Shown here: one piece after another, positions 7,721 through 14,808 of the stretch
Layout: each line of letters opens with the position of its first letter
How positions within the stretch are numbered: the stretch's first letter is position 1
DNA from: Candidatus Omnitrophota bacterium
GTDB taxonomy: Bacteria; Omnitrophota; Gorgyraeia; Gorgyraeales; Gorgyraeaceae
NCBI GenBank assembly: GCA_026387215.1
Contig: JAPLMC010000093.1
Coordinates: forward strand, 1-22,253
Length of the DNA stretch: 22,253 bases
Direction: 5' to 3'
Notes under the pieces: generated by a model
Databases searched by the model: none
What the model saw: only the letters and a program-made list of their open reading frames with translations
What the model was told of the DNA's origin: nothing
Position numbers and translations under genes: made by a program

Positions 7721-8095
7721 TCACTTTTTCTCCAACAATTCCTTAATTTTCCCTAATAATATCGCTGGTTCAAAAGGCTTTGCAATGTAAGCGTCTGCGC
7801 CCATTTCCATGCCAAGCTCTTCATCATTTTTTTGAGCCCTTGCTGTAAAAATTATAATAGGAATAGCCTTATAACTCTCGTCAAATTTTAGCATACGGCA
7901 AACCTTATATCCATCAAGTTTCGGAAGCATAAGGTCCAATATAATAAGATTAGGTTTTTCAGACCTGGCTTTATTAAGTCCTTCCTGGCCGTCAGAAGCT
8001 GACAAAACTTCATAATTATTTGCCTCCAGCCTGAATCTCAACACATTTAAAATATCTTCTTCATCGTCTACTATCAATATCCTCTTTTTATCCAT
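7721..8095 (-). CDS. Stand-alone receiver domain protein (CheY-like), second in the array
   Basis: A 124-residue receiver with all conserved positions: DDEED at 10-14, phosphorylation site Asp54 (LIILDLMLP), Thr84 (IIIFTARA), and Lys106 (IAKPFEP). Unlike its two neighbours it keeps the common GADAYIAKPF pattern, so it looks like an OmpR-type receiver with its DNA-binding domain absent; the protein ends after the last helix (GKIKELLEKK). The ribosome site GGAGAAAAGG is good and lies right beside the hairpin of the junction element 8109-8131. Its likely phosphate donor is the hybrid kinase encoded upstream, which carries a similar receiver. Role by position: part of a relay in front of the assembly ATPase genes. 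Confidence 0.9.
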   Translation of the reverse strand: MDKKRILIVDDEEDILNVLRFRLEANNYEVLSASDGQEGLNKARSEKPNLIILDLMLPKLDGYKVCRMLKFDESYKAIPIIIFTARAQKNDEELGMEMGADAYIAKPFEPAILLGKIKELLEKK

Positions 8096-8108
8096 TACCT
8101 TTTCTCCT

Positions 8109-8183
8109 CAAATTTTGCTTCGCAAAATTTGATCCCGAGTCCGCCTCGCCACCGCTTTGTGGTGGCGAACGAGACGAGGGATC
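8109..8183 (-). repeat. Two-hairpin junction element, copy 2, GC-rich
   Basis: The first stem is CAAATTTTGC (8109-8118), loop TTC, GCAAAATTTG (8122-8131), perfect over 10 bp. The second is a long interrupted stem: GATCCC (8131-8136) with GGGATC (8178-8183) at the base, and TCGCCACC (8146-8153) with GGTGGCGA (8161-8168) at the top around a 7-base loop. The middle is much richer in G and C than the genes around it. Its outer end overlaps the stop codon of the first receiver gene. Confidence 0.75.
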
Positions 8184-8557
8184 TATATCTTCTCCAGTAA
8201 TTCCTTTATCTTCTCCAGTAATTCCTTTGTGTCAAAAGGCTTCTCTATAAAAAATGTTACTTTCTCAAGAGCAAAAAGATCTCCCATTTTTTTCTTCTCT
8301 TTTGCGCTAAGTATAATTACTGGAATATCGGCATATTCTTCGCACTTCCTCATTTCCCTCAATATACTGTAGCCGTCCATATTAGGGAGCATTATATCCA
8401 ATAAAATTACATCCGGTTTTTTTATCTTTAAAACCTCCAACATTTCTTTTCCTTCCATTGCTCCCATAAACTCATAACCCTCTGCCTCTATTCTAACCTT
8501 AAGCATTTTTGCTATATCTGCGTCATCATCTACTACTAAGACTATTTTTTTATCCAT
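8183..8557 (-). CDS. Stand-alone receiver domain protein (CheY-like), first in the array
   Basis: A 124-residue receiver: acidic cluster DDDAD at 10-14, phosphorylation site Asp54 (ILLDIMLP), Ser84 (IILSAKE), and Lys106 (IEKPF). As in the third receiver, DLFALEK replaces the usual GAD before the EKPF motif, so these two form a sub-pair. The last 14 residues are KELLEKI twice, from a perfect 21-bp tandem duplication in the DNA (8186-8227), which lengthens the final helix by one heptad. It starts 3 bases after the hybrid kinase stop codon, and the ribosome site GGGGTAG overlaps that stop, so the two are probably translated together. Its partner is likely the adjacent kinase; the output is unknown. 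Confidence 0.9.
   Translation of the reverse strand: MDKKIVLVVDDDADIAKMLKVRIEAEGYEFMGAMEGKEMLEVLKIKKPDVILLDIMLPNMDGYSILREMRKCEEYADIPVIILSAKEKKKMGDLFALEKVTFFIEKPFDTKELLEKIKELLEKI
8186..8227 (-). repeat. Perfect 21-bp tandem duplication at a receiver gene's 3' end
   Basis: Two identical 21-base units (8186-8206 and 8207-8227) each encode KELLEKI in frame, and the stop codon follows directly. The identity suggests a recent event. The extra heptad fits an amphipathic helix. Confidence 0.9.
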
Positions 8558-8560
8558 TTT

Positions 8561-10081
8561 CTACCCCAGCAACTTATTAATCTTATCAACCAAAATATTC
8601 GGTTCAAAAGGTTTTTCAATAAACTCTGCCGCGCCTAGTTTCTCTATAGATTCTTTTGTGTTTTTATTTCCAAGCGCTGAGAAAATAATTATAGGTATGT
8701 CTCTGGTAACTGAGTCTAGTTTCAACCTTTTTGACACCTCAAACCCATCTAGCTCCGGCATCATAAGATCTAAAAGTATAAGGTCTGGCTTGTTTTTCTT
8801 GGCTAGTTCTATCCCATTTTCTCCGTTATTGGCTACAATAGTATCAAACCCTGCTCCTTTAAGCCTGAAAGAAAGCATTGATGAGAGATCTTCTTCATCA
8901 TCTATTATAAGAAGCACCTTTTGCGAAGATAATGAATTCTTACCGCTTTTTAAATCTTCTTCCGCCTTTTTCATTAGCTCATCCTTATCAATAGCTTCAT
9001 CAGGGTAAACAGAAATACCGAATAATATTGGGATCTTAATATTATCTTTGATCCTTCTTATTATTGCCATTGCGCCAGGTCTGTCCGTACATGCGATTAT
9101 TACAATACATTCTCCTTTTTTGCCCCTCACAGTCTTATCTTCAGGTCCCCTGACTGTCTTTTTTATAATATCTTCTATTTCTGAAATGTTCTTTTCAGCA
9201 ATATCCTTGGCGTTTTTTATCTCAAAAACAATAACGGCTATTTTATTATCATTACGCTTTGACCTTTCTATAGCCTCTTCCATTAAAAAATCAAACTCTT
9301 CATGCTTTTTATATATAGGTATGGTAAAAATAAACTTGCTACCCACACCAGGCTCTGACGTAACCCACATATCGCCACCATGCAACTCCACTATGCCTTT
9401 TGAAATAGCCAGGCTCAGACCTGCTCCTCCATGTTTACGGGTCATACTTGCATCTAACGGGCTGAGATTACTGAACAGCTTCTCTATATCCTCTTTAAAC
9501 ATGCCAATGCCATTATCCTCTACTGTAATTCTTATAAAACCTTTGCCGTTTATATCTTCCTTTGAGCTAGATATCTTTATCTTCCCATCATCCCTGCTAA
9601 ATTTTATAGCATTTGATACAAGATTTTTAAGGATCTGACCTATTCTATCAGGGTCAAGCCATGTAACCTCTAAAGATTCTTCTAAGGAAATGCTGAATTC
9701 CATATTCTTCTGCTCAACAGTTATTTTTGTAGCATTATAAATATCTTTTATTAGTTCATTTATATTTAACTTCCTTTTATGCATTATGATCCTGCCTGCT
9801 TCTAGCTTAGAAATATCCAAGATATCTGTTATAATTTTCGCCAGACGCTCTATATTATTTTTAGATATAGTAAGGATTTTTTCCTGCTCTTTATTGAGAG
9901 GGCCGGTTACGCCGTCGAGTACAAGGGAAACGCTTTCTTTGATAGATGTTAGCGGGGTTCTTAATTCATGTGATATTACAGATATAAAATCAGATTTTAT
10001 CCTAGATAGTTTATCAATCTCCTTATTTGCCTTTGAAAGTATATCTTTAAGGTCTTGTATTTCTTTTTCCAAATCTGACAT
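8561..10081 (-). CDS. Soluble hybrid histidine kinase with degenerate GGDEF-like and receiver domains
   Basis: A 506-residue protein without membrane segments or an N-terminal sensor. Residues 1-30 look like a coiled coil. The HisKA domain has FISVISHELRTPL with His38 as the phosphorylation site. The ATPase domain shows the N box (LKNLVSNAIKF, 151-161), VEDNGIGM (187-194) and HGGAGLSLAISKGIVELHGG (217-236). Residues about 262-380 have the outline of a GGDEF domain (AIERSKRNDNKIAVIVFEI, then LFGISVYPDEAIDKDELMKKAE), but GKKGEC (320-325) stands where GGDEF should be, so it is probably not a cyclase. The C-terminal receiver has DD394-395, Asp438 and Lys490. The ribosome site GAGGTGATGAG is strong. 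Three single receivers follow within the same operon. Signal and output are unknown. Confidence 0.9.
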   Translation of the reverse strand: MSDLEKEIQDLKDILSKANKEIDKLSRIKSDFISVISHELRTPLTSIKESVSLVLDGVTGPLNKEQEKILTISKNNIERLAKIITDILDISKLEAGRIIMHKRKLNINELIKDIYNATKITVEQKNMEFSISLEESLEVTWLDPDRIGQILKNLVSNAIKFSRDDGKIKISSSKEDINGKGFIRITVEDNGIGMFKEDIEKLFSNLSPLDASMTRKHGGAGLSLAISKGIVELHGGDMWVTSEPGVGSKFIFTIPIYKKHEEFDFLMEEAIERSKRNDNKIAVIVFEIKNAKDIAEKNISEIEDIIKKTVRGPEDKTVRGKKGECIVIIACTDRPGAMAIIRRIKDNIKIPILFGISVYPDEAIDKDELMKKAEEDLKSGKNSLSSQKVLLIIDDEEDLSSMLSFRLKGAGFDTIVANNGENGIELAKKNKPDLILLDLMMPELDGFEVSKRLKLDSVTRDIPIIIFSALGNKNTKESIEKLGAAEFIEKPFEPNILVDKINKLLG

Positions 10082-10134
10082 CTCATCACCTCATTTTAAT
10101 TAGCGCTTCAATTATGGCATTTCGAACTCTTTAA

Positions 10135-10163
10135 ATTATAACCTCATTTGTATTCAGCAGTCA
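10135..10163 (-). promoter_or_regulatory. Possible weak promoter of the kinase-receiver block
   Basis: On the minus strand TATAAT (10140-10135) has GTGACT, a four-of-six match to TTGACA, 18 bases upstream inside the end of kdsC. The 62-base gap before the kinase gene is the only gap in the run from 16812 to 8561 that looks free of both overlap and repeat. The match is weak. Confidence 0.3.
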
Positions 10164-10656
10164 CATTATACCATAAACCCTGCGATTTCAAAATAATCTC
10201 TACCAACTCCCTGACAGCGCCTTTACCGCCACTTTTTTTGGTAATATAGTGACAAAAAAATTTAACCTCTTCTACTGCTTCTGGAGGAGCAACGCTTAAA
10301 CCTGCTCTTTTCAAAACAGGTAAATCTATAAGATCGTCTCCAATAAAACAGACTTCCTCGTCTTTTACCTTGAATTTTTTAACCACTTTTTCATAGACTT
10401 TGAGTTTTCTATAATCTGAATAAACCTTTATTACATGCATATCTCTTGCCCTACGTTCCACTATCCTTGTCTTCTTGGCAGTAATAATTACAGATTTAAT
10501 ACCTGCCCTATGAAGAAGCGTCATGCCAAACCCGTCATGTACATTAAAACACTTTATCTCGTCTCCAAAATTATCATATATAATGCGGCCGTCAGTCAGT
10601 ACGCCATCCACATCCAAAATTAAAAGTTTTATCTTTTTAGCCTTTTCTTCTATCAT
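10144..10656 (-). CDS. kdsC: 3-deoxy-D-manno-octulosonate 8-phosphate phosphatase
   Basis: A 170-residue capless HAD phosphatase that removes phosphate from KDO-8-phosphate to give free KDO in the cytoplasm. Motif I is LILDVDGVLTDG with Asp15 (nucleophile) and Asp17. The HDGFG segment at 40-44 is typical of the KdsC group. Motif II falls at SVIITAKKT, and motif III/IV at CFIGDDLIDLPVL with Asp107, Asp108 and Asp111. SVAPPEAVEEVK near 121-132 is also a KdsC trademark. The length matches the family. Its ATG overlaps the TGA of kdsD (ATGA), so the two steps before and after KdsA are coupled. The C-terminal tail KSQGLWYNVTAEYK is slightly long and unremarkable. Confidence 0.93.
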   Translation of the reverse strand: MIEEKAKKIKLLILDVDGVLTDGRIIYDNFGDEIKCFNVHDGFGMTLLHRAGIKSVIITAKKTRIVERRARDMHVIKVYSDYRKLKVYEKVVKKFKVKDEEVCFIGDDLIDLPVLKRAGLSVAPPEAVEEVKFFCHYITKKSGGKGAVRELVEIILKSQGLWYNVTAEYK

Positions 10657-11612
10657 ACCAATCCTGCCTTCAATAAATCCTGCACATCTACAAGCCCTAT
10701 GGCTTTATCTTCTTCATCAACTATCGGTATTTCATCAATCTTATGTTCCTGCAAAATCCTTAACGCCTCTACAGCAAGACACCCTTTTTTAAGTGTCCTT
10801 GGAGATTTTGTCATAACATCCTTTACTTCTCTAGAAAGAAGTAAAGGATCACTCCCGAGATGTCTTCTTAAATCCCCGTCTGTAAAAATGCCCTTAACCT
10901 TTTTGTCTTTATCGATTACCGTAGCACTTCCTGCCCTTGAAGCAGTAATAGCGAGAAGGACGTCTTTTACCTTTTTGGACTCTTTCACAATAGGATTAGA
11001 CGGGCCTTTCCGCATTATGTCTTCTACCTTCAGCAATAATTGTTTTCCGAGACTCCCGCCAGGATGAAGAAACGCAAAATCGCTTCTTTTAAACTTCCTT
11101 TTATCCATAAGAGCTGCACAAAGCGCATCCCCCATCGCAAGCATGCTGGTTGTGCTTGCCATAGGAGCTAACCCCAGAGGACATGCCTCAACCTTAATAG
11201 ACACATCCAGCACAGCGTCGCTATTCTTCGCCAAGCTGGACTTTTTATTTCCTGTGATAGCTATTAGCCCAGATCCTATCTTTTTTATTTGCGGAACAAG
11301 GCTCACAACTTCTTCTGTTTCCCCACTATTTGAAACAACAATCACTGTATCTTCTTTTCTTACCCTGCCCAAATCTCCATGTATCGCTTCCGCTGAATGA
11401 AGCCAGAGGCTAGGCGTACCCGTAGAAGCAAGCGTTGCAGAAATCTTCTGCCCCACAATGCCTGCCTTGCCCATTCCGGTAACTACAACCATTCCTTTGC
11501 AGGCATATATTAATTCCACTGCTTTCTCAAAATCCTTGTCTATGCGAGAAATTAACCGCCTTATGGAATCAGCCTCTATCCTTAAAACCTGTTTAGCGCG
11601 TCTTTTCAACAT
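10653..11612 (-). CDS. kdsD: D-arabinose 5-phosphate isomerase (KdsD/KpsF family)
   Basis: A 319-residue enzyme that turns ribulose 5-phosphate into arabinose 5-phosphate, the first committed step to KDO. Residues about 30-180 form a SIS domain, with VVTGMGKAGIVGQKISAT, SAEAIHGDLGR, VIVVSNSGETEE and the conserved MASTTSMLAMGDAL. FLHPGGSLGKQLL follows, then two CBS domains (about 200-255 and 262-319), as in full-length KdsD. I choose ATG 11612, which has the ribosome site GGGGGAGAG. A TTG ten codons upstream would start inside the 40-bp palindrome at 11624-11663, and the added residues do not look like family sequence. kdsA lies just upstream and kdsC overlaps by 4 bases downstream. Confidence 0.93.
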   Translation of the reverse strand: MLKRRAKQVLRIEADSIRRLISRIDKDFEKAVELIYACKGMVVVTGMGKAGIVGQKISATLASTGTPSLWLHSAEAIHGDLGRVRKEDTVIVVSNSGETEEVVSLVPQIKKIGSGLIAITGNKKSSLAKNSDAVLDVSIKVEACPLGLAPMASTTSMLAMGDALCAALMDKRKFKRSDFAFLHPGGSLGKQLLLKVEDIMRKGPSNPIVKESKKVKDVLLAITASRAGSATVIDKDKKVKGIFTDGDLRRHLGSDPLLLSREVKDVMTKSPRTLKKGCLAVEALRILQEHKIDEIPIVDEEDKAIGLVDVQDLLKAGLV

Positions 11613-11623
11613 CTCTCCCCCAT

Positions 11624-11663
11624 AAACTTGACACTCTGACAATGACGGTTTTGTAAAGTTTAT
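11624..11663 (-). repeat. 40-bp palindrome, copy before kdsD
   Basis: Ends AAACTTGACA (11624-11633) and TGTAAAGTTT form an inverted repeat with one mismatch. It is exactly as long as the copies at 18820-18859 and 20923-20962 and aligns with them without gaps; with the latter, GTTTTGTAAAGTTTAT is shared as a block. It covers the kdsA stop codon and ends 11 bases before the kdsD ATG. Confidence 0.8.
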
Positions 11664-12478
11664 CCCAAAATGTTATCTATTTTTTTTACATCTTTGAGTA
11701 ATTTCTCTAATATCTCAAACGTGATCATGTTCGGCCCGTCACAAGGAGCTTTATTAGGGTTCTCGTGAACCTCTAAAAATAAACCATCGCAGCCAACCGC
11801 AGCTGCTGCACGCGAAAGAGCTTCTACAAACCTTCTTTCCCCTCCGGAAGAACACCCTTTACCTCCCGGAAGCTGCACGCTATGAGTTGCGTCATAAACA
11901 ATAGGATACCCGAACTCTCGCATTATTTCAAGACTACGAAAATCGCTAACTAAATTATTATACCCAAACATCACTCCGCGTTCTGTAATAATAATATCTT
12001 TATTTCCTGCATTTTCTATCTTCTCTATTATATTCTTTACATCCCAGGGAAATAAAAACTGGCCCTTTTTTATATTCACAATCCTTTTTGTCTTAGCAAC
12101 TTCTTCAATAAAATCTGTCTGCCTGCATAAAAAAGCAGGTATCTGTATAATATCCAGCACATCTTTTGCTTTACTCAGCTCAGACCTGCAGTGGACATCA
12201 CTTAGTATAGGCACACCCAGTTCTTTTTTAACCTTTTCCAGTATTTTAAGGCCTTTATCTATCCCAGGCCCTCTGTAAGATTTTGCACTAGAGCGGTTTG
12301 CTTTGTCATAGCTAGACTTAAAAATAAGCCCTATGACCAATTTGTCGCATATTTTTTTGATTTTTTCCGCATGATGCATCACATGTAATTCTGACTCAAT
12401 CACACAGGGCCCTGCAATCAAAACTACTGGATTTTTCCCGCCTATTCTTACATTTTTAATTTTTATCTCTTTAACCAT
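11660..12478 (-). CDS. kdsA: KDO-8-phosphate synthase, metal-dependent class
   Basis: A 272-residue TIM-barrel enzyme that joins phosphoenolpyruvate to arabinose 5-phosphate. Near the start is LIAGPCVIES; then FKSSYDKANRSS, YRGPGIDKGL, LSDVH and IPAFLCRQTD, all standard KdsA blocks. Cys25 in AGPC is a metal ligand in the metal-dependent class (as in Aquifex), where metal-free enzymes such as that of E. coli have Asn. The other expected ligands are present: His in YDATHSVQLPGG, Glu in LFLEVHENP, Asp in CDGPN. So this is a metal-dependent KdsA. Its ATG overlaps the pyrG stop by 8 bases. The stop codon TAA is inside the 40-bp palindrome. Confidence 0.95.
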   Translation of the reverse strand: MVKEIKIKNVRIGGKNPVVLIAGPCVIESELHVMHHAEKIKKICDKLVIGLIFKSSYDKANRSSAKSYRGPGIDKGLKILEKVKKELGVPILSDVHCRSELSKAKDVLDIIQIPAFLCRQTDFIEEVAKTKRIVNIKKGQFLFPWDVKNIIEKIENAGNKDIIITERGVMFGYNNLVSDFRSLEIMREFGYPIVYDATHSVQLPGGKGCSSGGERRFVEALSRAAAAVGCDGLFLEVHENPNKAPCDGPNMITFEILEKLLKDVKKIDNILG

Positions 12479-12935
12479 GTTTTTCTTTCTGACTGTTTAA
12501 TGCCGCTCTTACAAAATCCCTGAAAAGCGGATGGCAATCGTCCGGCTTTGATTTAAACTCAGGGTGAAACTGACAAGCAACAAACCAGGGATGTCCTTCC
12601 AATTCTACTATCTCCACCAGCCTTAGATCAGGAGATGTGCCTGAAACCGTCAGACCTTCCTTTTCCATGCTTCTCCTGTAATGAGTATCAAACTCATACC
12701 TATGTCTGTGGCGCTCTGAAATCTTTTCTTTCCCATAAGCTTCAAAACTAAATGTGTTTTTTTTCACTTTGCACGGATACGCGCCCAAGCGCATTGTACC
12801 TCCCATATCCTTCACCCTTTTCTGCTCTTCAAGAAGACTTATTACAGGATACGGGGTAGATTTATCAAACTCTGTGGAATTCGCCTTTTTAAGGCCACAC
12901 ACATTTCTTGCAAACTCTATAACAGAACACTGCAT
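12471..12935 (-). pseudogene. pyrG: CTP synthase glutaminase part (second fragment of pyrG)
   Basis: This frame encodes the class I glutamine amidotransferase half of CTP synthase. From the first ATG (12935) it reads MQCSVIEFARNVCGLKKANSTEF, then GGTMRLGAYPCKV, RHRHRYEFD and WFVACQFHPEFKSKP, with the His and Glu of the catalytic triad. The nucleophile Cys lies in GICLGMQ, just before that ATG, and is reached only when the frame is read from upstream (open back to about 13049: GILVPGGFGNRGIEGK). A protein started at 12935 would lack the nucleophile, so a working separate subunit is unlikely. The lesion near 13050 lies between the two domains. The stop overlaps kdsA by 8 bases. Confidence 0.85.
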
Positions 12936-12996
12936 CCCAAGGCATATGCCGAAAAAGGGGATCTTCCTTTCTCTTGCAAACCTTATAGCTTCAATC

Positions 12997-14046
12997 TTAC
13001 CTTCTATACCGCGGTTGCCAAAACCGCCTGGAACCAGAATACCGCTTACGTGCGTCTATCTTTTTGATATTCACCTTTACGTCGTTTGCAATGCCCGCAT
13101 GCTTCAGCGCTTCATAAATAGACTTATATGCATCATTAAGTTCAATATATTTCCCTACAACTGCTATGGAAACTTTCCCTGTAGGATGCAAGGATCTCTT
13201 TACAACTTTTTCTCGCCACTGGGTAAGATTGCCCTCCTGATATCTAATATCAAGAAGTTTCAATATTATCTTTCCAAGCCCCTGCTCCTGAAATAAAAGC
13301 GGGACTTCATATATGTCTTTCACATCAGGCGCGTCTATTACCGCGTCCTCGTCCACGTTGCAGAAAAGGGATATTTTTTCTTTTATCTTTTTTGAAATCG
13401 GTTTTTCAGCCCTACAAACCAATATATCAGGCTGTATGCCTATTTCCCTCAATTTTCCAACGCTGTGCTGGGTAGGCTTTGTTTTAAGTTCCTCTGCTGC
13501 TTTTAAATAAGGGACAAGCGTCAGGTGTATATTTATTGAATTCCCTCTCCCCAAATGCTGCCTGAACTGCCTGATAGCTTCCAAGAAAGGTAGGCTTTCG
13601 ATATCTCCGACTGTCCCGCCTATCTCGCATATAACCACATCTATATCTTTACCCTGAGAAACCTTTTTTATATGCGCTATTATCTCATTTGTTATATGTG
13701 GAACTACTTGGACTGTTGCTCCCAGATAATCTCCGCGCCTCTCTTTTGTTATTACAGAGTTATATATTTTACCAGTAGTAATATTGTTTTCCTGGGTCAT
13801 ATTAGCACTTATAAACCTCTCATAGTGCCCCAGATCTAGGTCTGTCTCAGCCCCGTCATCTGTCACATACACTTCACCGTGCTGAAACGGGTTCATTGTG
13901 CCAGGATCCACATTTATATACGGATCGCATTTTTGTATTGTTACTTTCATGCCTTTTGATTCTAAAAGTTTTCCGATAGAAGAAGATGTTATTCCTTTAC
14001 CTAAGCTAGAAACAACTCCTCCTGTTATAAAAATATATTTTGGCAT
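12997..14046 (-). pseudogene. pyrG: CTP synthase synthetase part (first fragment of pyrG)
   Basis: The frame from ATG 14046 encodes the ATP-dependent amidoligase domain of CTP synthase, which aminates UTP. Motifs: FITGGVVSSLGKGITSSSIG (P-loop region), QKCDPYINVDPGTMNPFQHG, VYVTDDGAETDLDLGHYERF, CEIGGTVGDIESLPFLEA. It continues into the domain junction (VAVVGKYIELNDAYKSIYEAL) and matches the family up to VNIKKIDA. The next codons are foreign and it stops at 12997. Where the E. coli enzyme has about 16 residues between that point and the ILVPGGFG block, only 7 bases remain, so about 40 bases seem lost. CTP is the co-substrate of KdsB, whose gene overlaps by one base (TAATG), which explains pyrG in this operon. 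Confidence 0.88.
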
Positions 14047-14789
14047 TATTGTTTTCCTTTTATCATTTCGATCGCCTTTTCCAAATCCTCAGGAGTATCT
14101 ATGCCTATTGTATCAAATTTTGTTTCAATAACCTTTATCCTGTAACCATTTTCCAGGACGCGTAACTGCTCTAATTTTTCCGTTTTTTCTAGGCGCGATT
14201 GCGGAAGCGACTTAAAAGTGAAAAGAAAATCCTTTGCATACGCATAAATGCCTATATGTTTATAATAATCTATAACCTGCAGTTTGTCGTCAGACCCCAT
14301 CCTCTCGTATGGAATAGGAGCTCTTGAAAAATATAACGCAGAACCGTTTCTGTCAAATACCACTTTGACTACATTTGGGTCAAGGATTTCTGCCGCGTTT
14401 TTTATTTTATGACAAAGTGTTGACATTACCAGGGTTTTGTCCCTTAGAATAGCACCAGAAACGTCATCAATCATTGCAGGATAAAGAAGCGGCTCATCTG
14501 CCTGAATATTTACGATAATATTTGCATCGATTGAAGCAGCCACTTCAGTCAAGCGGTCTGAGCCGCTTTTATGAGCAATAGAGGTATATACTACATTTGC
14601 CCCAAACCCTTTGGCAACATTATAAATACGCTTATCATCGGTCGCTATTATAAGATCGTCTATTGAATTTGATTTTTTTGCGTTCTCCCAGGTATGTTGT
14701 ATAACAGGTTTGCCGCATAAGTCTGCTAGCAACTTTCCTTCAAATCTTGTAGAGCCGAATCTGGCAGGAATTATACCAACTGCATCCAT
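14046..14789 (-). CDS. kdsB: CMP-KDO synthetase
   Basis: A 247-residue cytidylyltransferase that activates KDO with CTP for transfer to lipid A. The sequence has GIIPARFGSTRFEGKLLADLCGKPVIQ at the start (nucleotide-binding loop and the conserved Lys), ATDDKRI, SGSDRLTEVA, NIQADEPLLYPAMI, and FSRAPIPYER in the middle, followed by HIGIYAYAKDFL and the late TIGIDTPEDLE block. Length is normal. I start at ATG 14789, after a GAGAGAAG ribosome site. The frame remains open to 14846, but those 19 extra codons are translated from the 76-bp repeat at 14809-14884 and are not family sequence. The gene overlaps pyrG by one base, so enzyme and CTP source are coupled. Confidence 0.94.
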   Translation of the reverse strand: MDAVGIIPARFGSTRFEGKLLADLCGKPVIQHTWENAKKSNSIDDLIIATDDKRIYNVAKGFGANVVYTSIAHKSGSDRLTEVAASIDANIIVNIQADEPLLYPAMIDDVSGAILRDKTLVMSTLCHKIKNAAEILDPNVVKVVFDRNGSALYFSRAPIPYERMGSDDKLQVIDYYKHIGIYAYAKDFLFTFKSLPQSRLEKTEKLEQLRVLENGYRIKVIETKFDTIGIDTPEDLEKAIEMIKGKQ

Positions 14790-14808
14790 ACGCGCTTCTC
14801 TCAAAGTT

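Noticed and set aside
9048..9638. 196-codon open frame on the plus strand
   Set aside because: It is the antisense of the hybrid kinase, has no family resemblance, and the kinase frame carries all expected motifs.
12754..13296. 180-codon open frame on the plus strand across the pyrG break
   Set aside because: It lies opposite to clear CTP synthase sequence on both sides of the lesion; it is a chance frame.
12471..14046. pyrG as a real two-subunit enzyme
   Set aside because: The second fragment's first ATG is after the nucleophile Cys of GICLGMQ, there is no ribosome site, and linker residues are missing.
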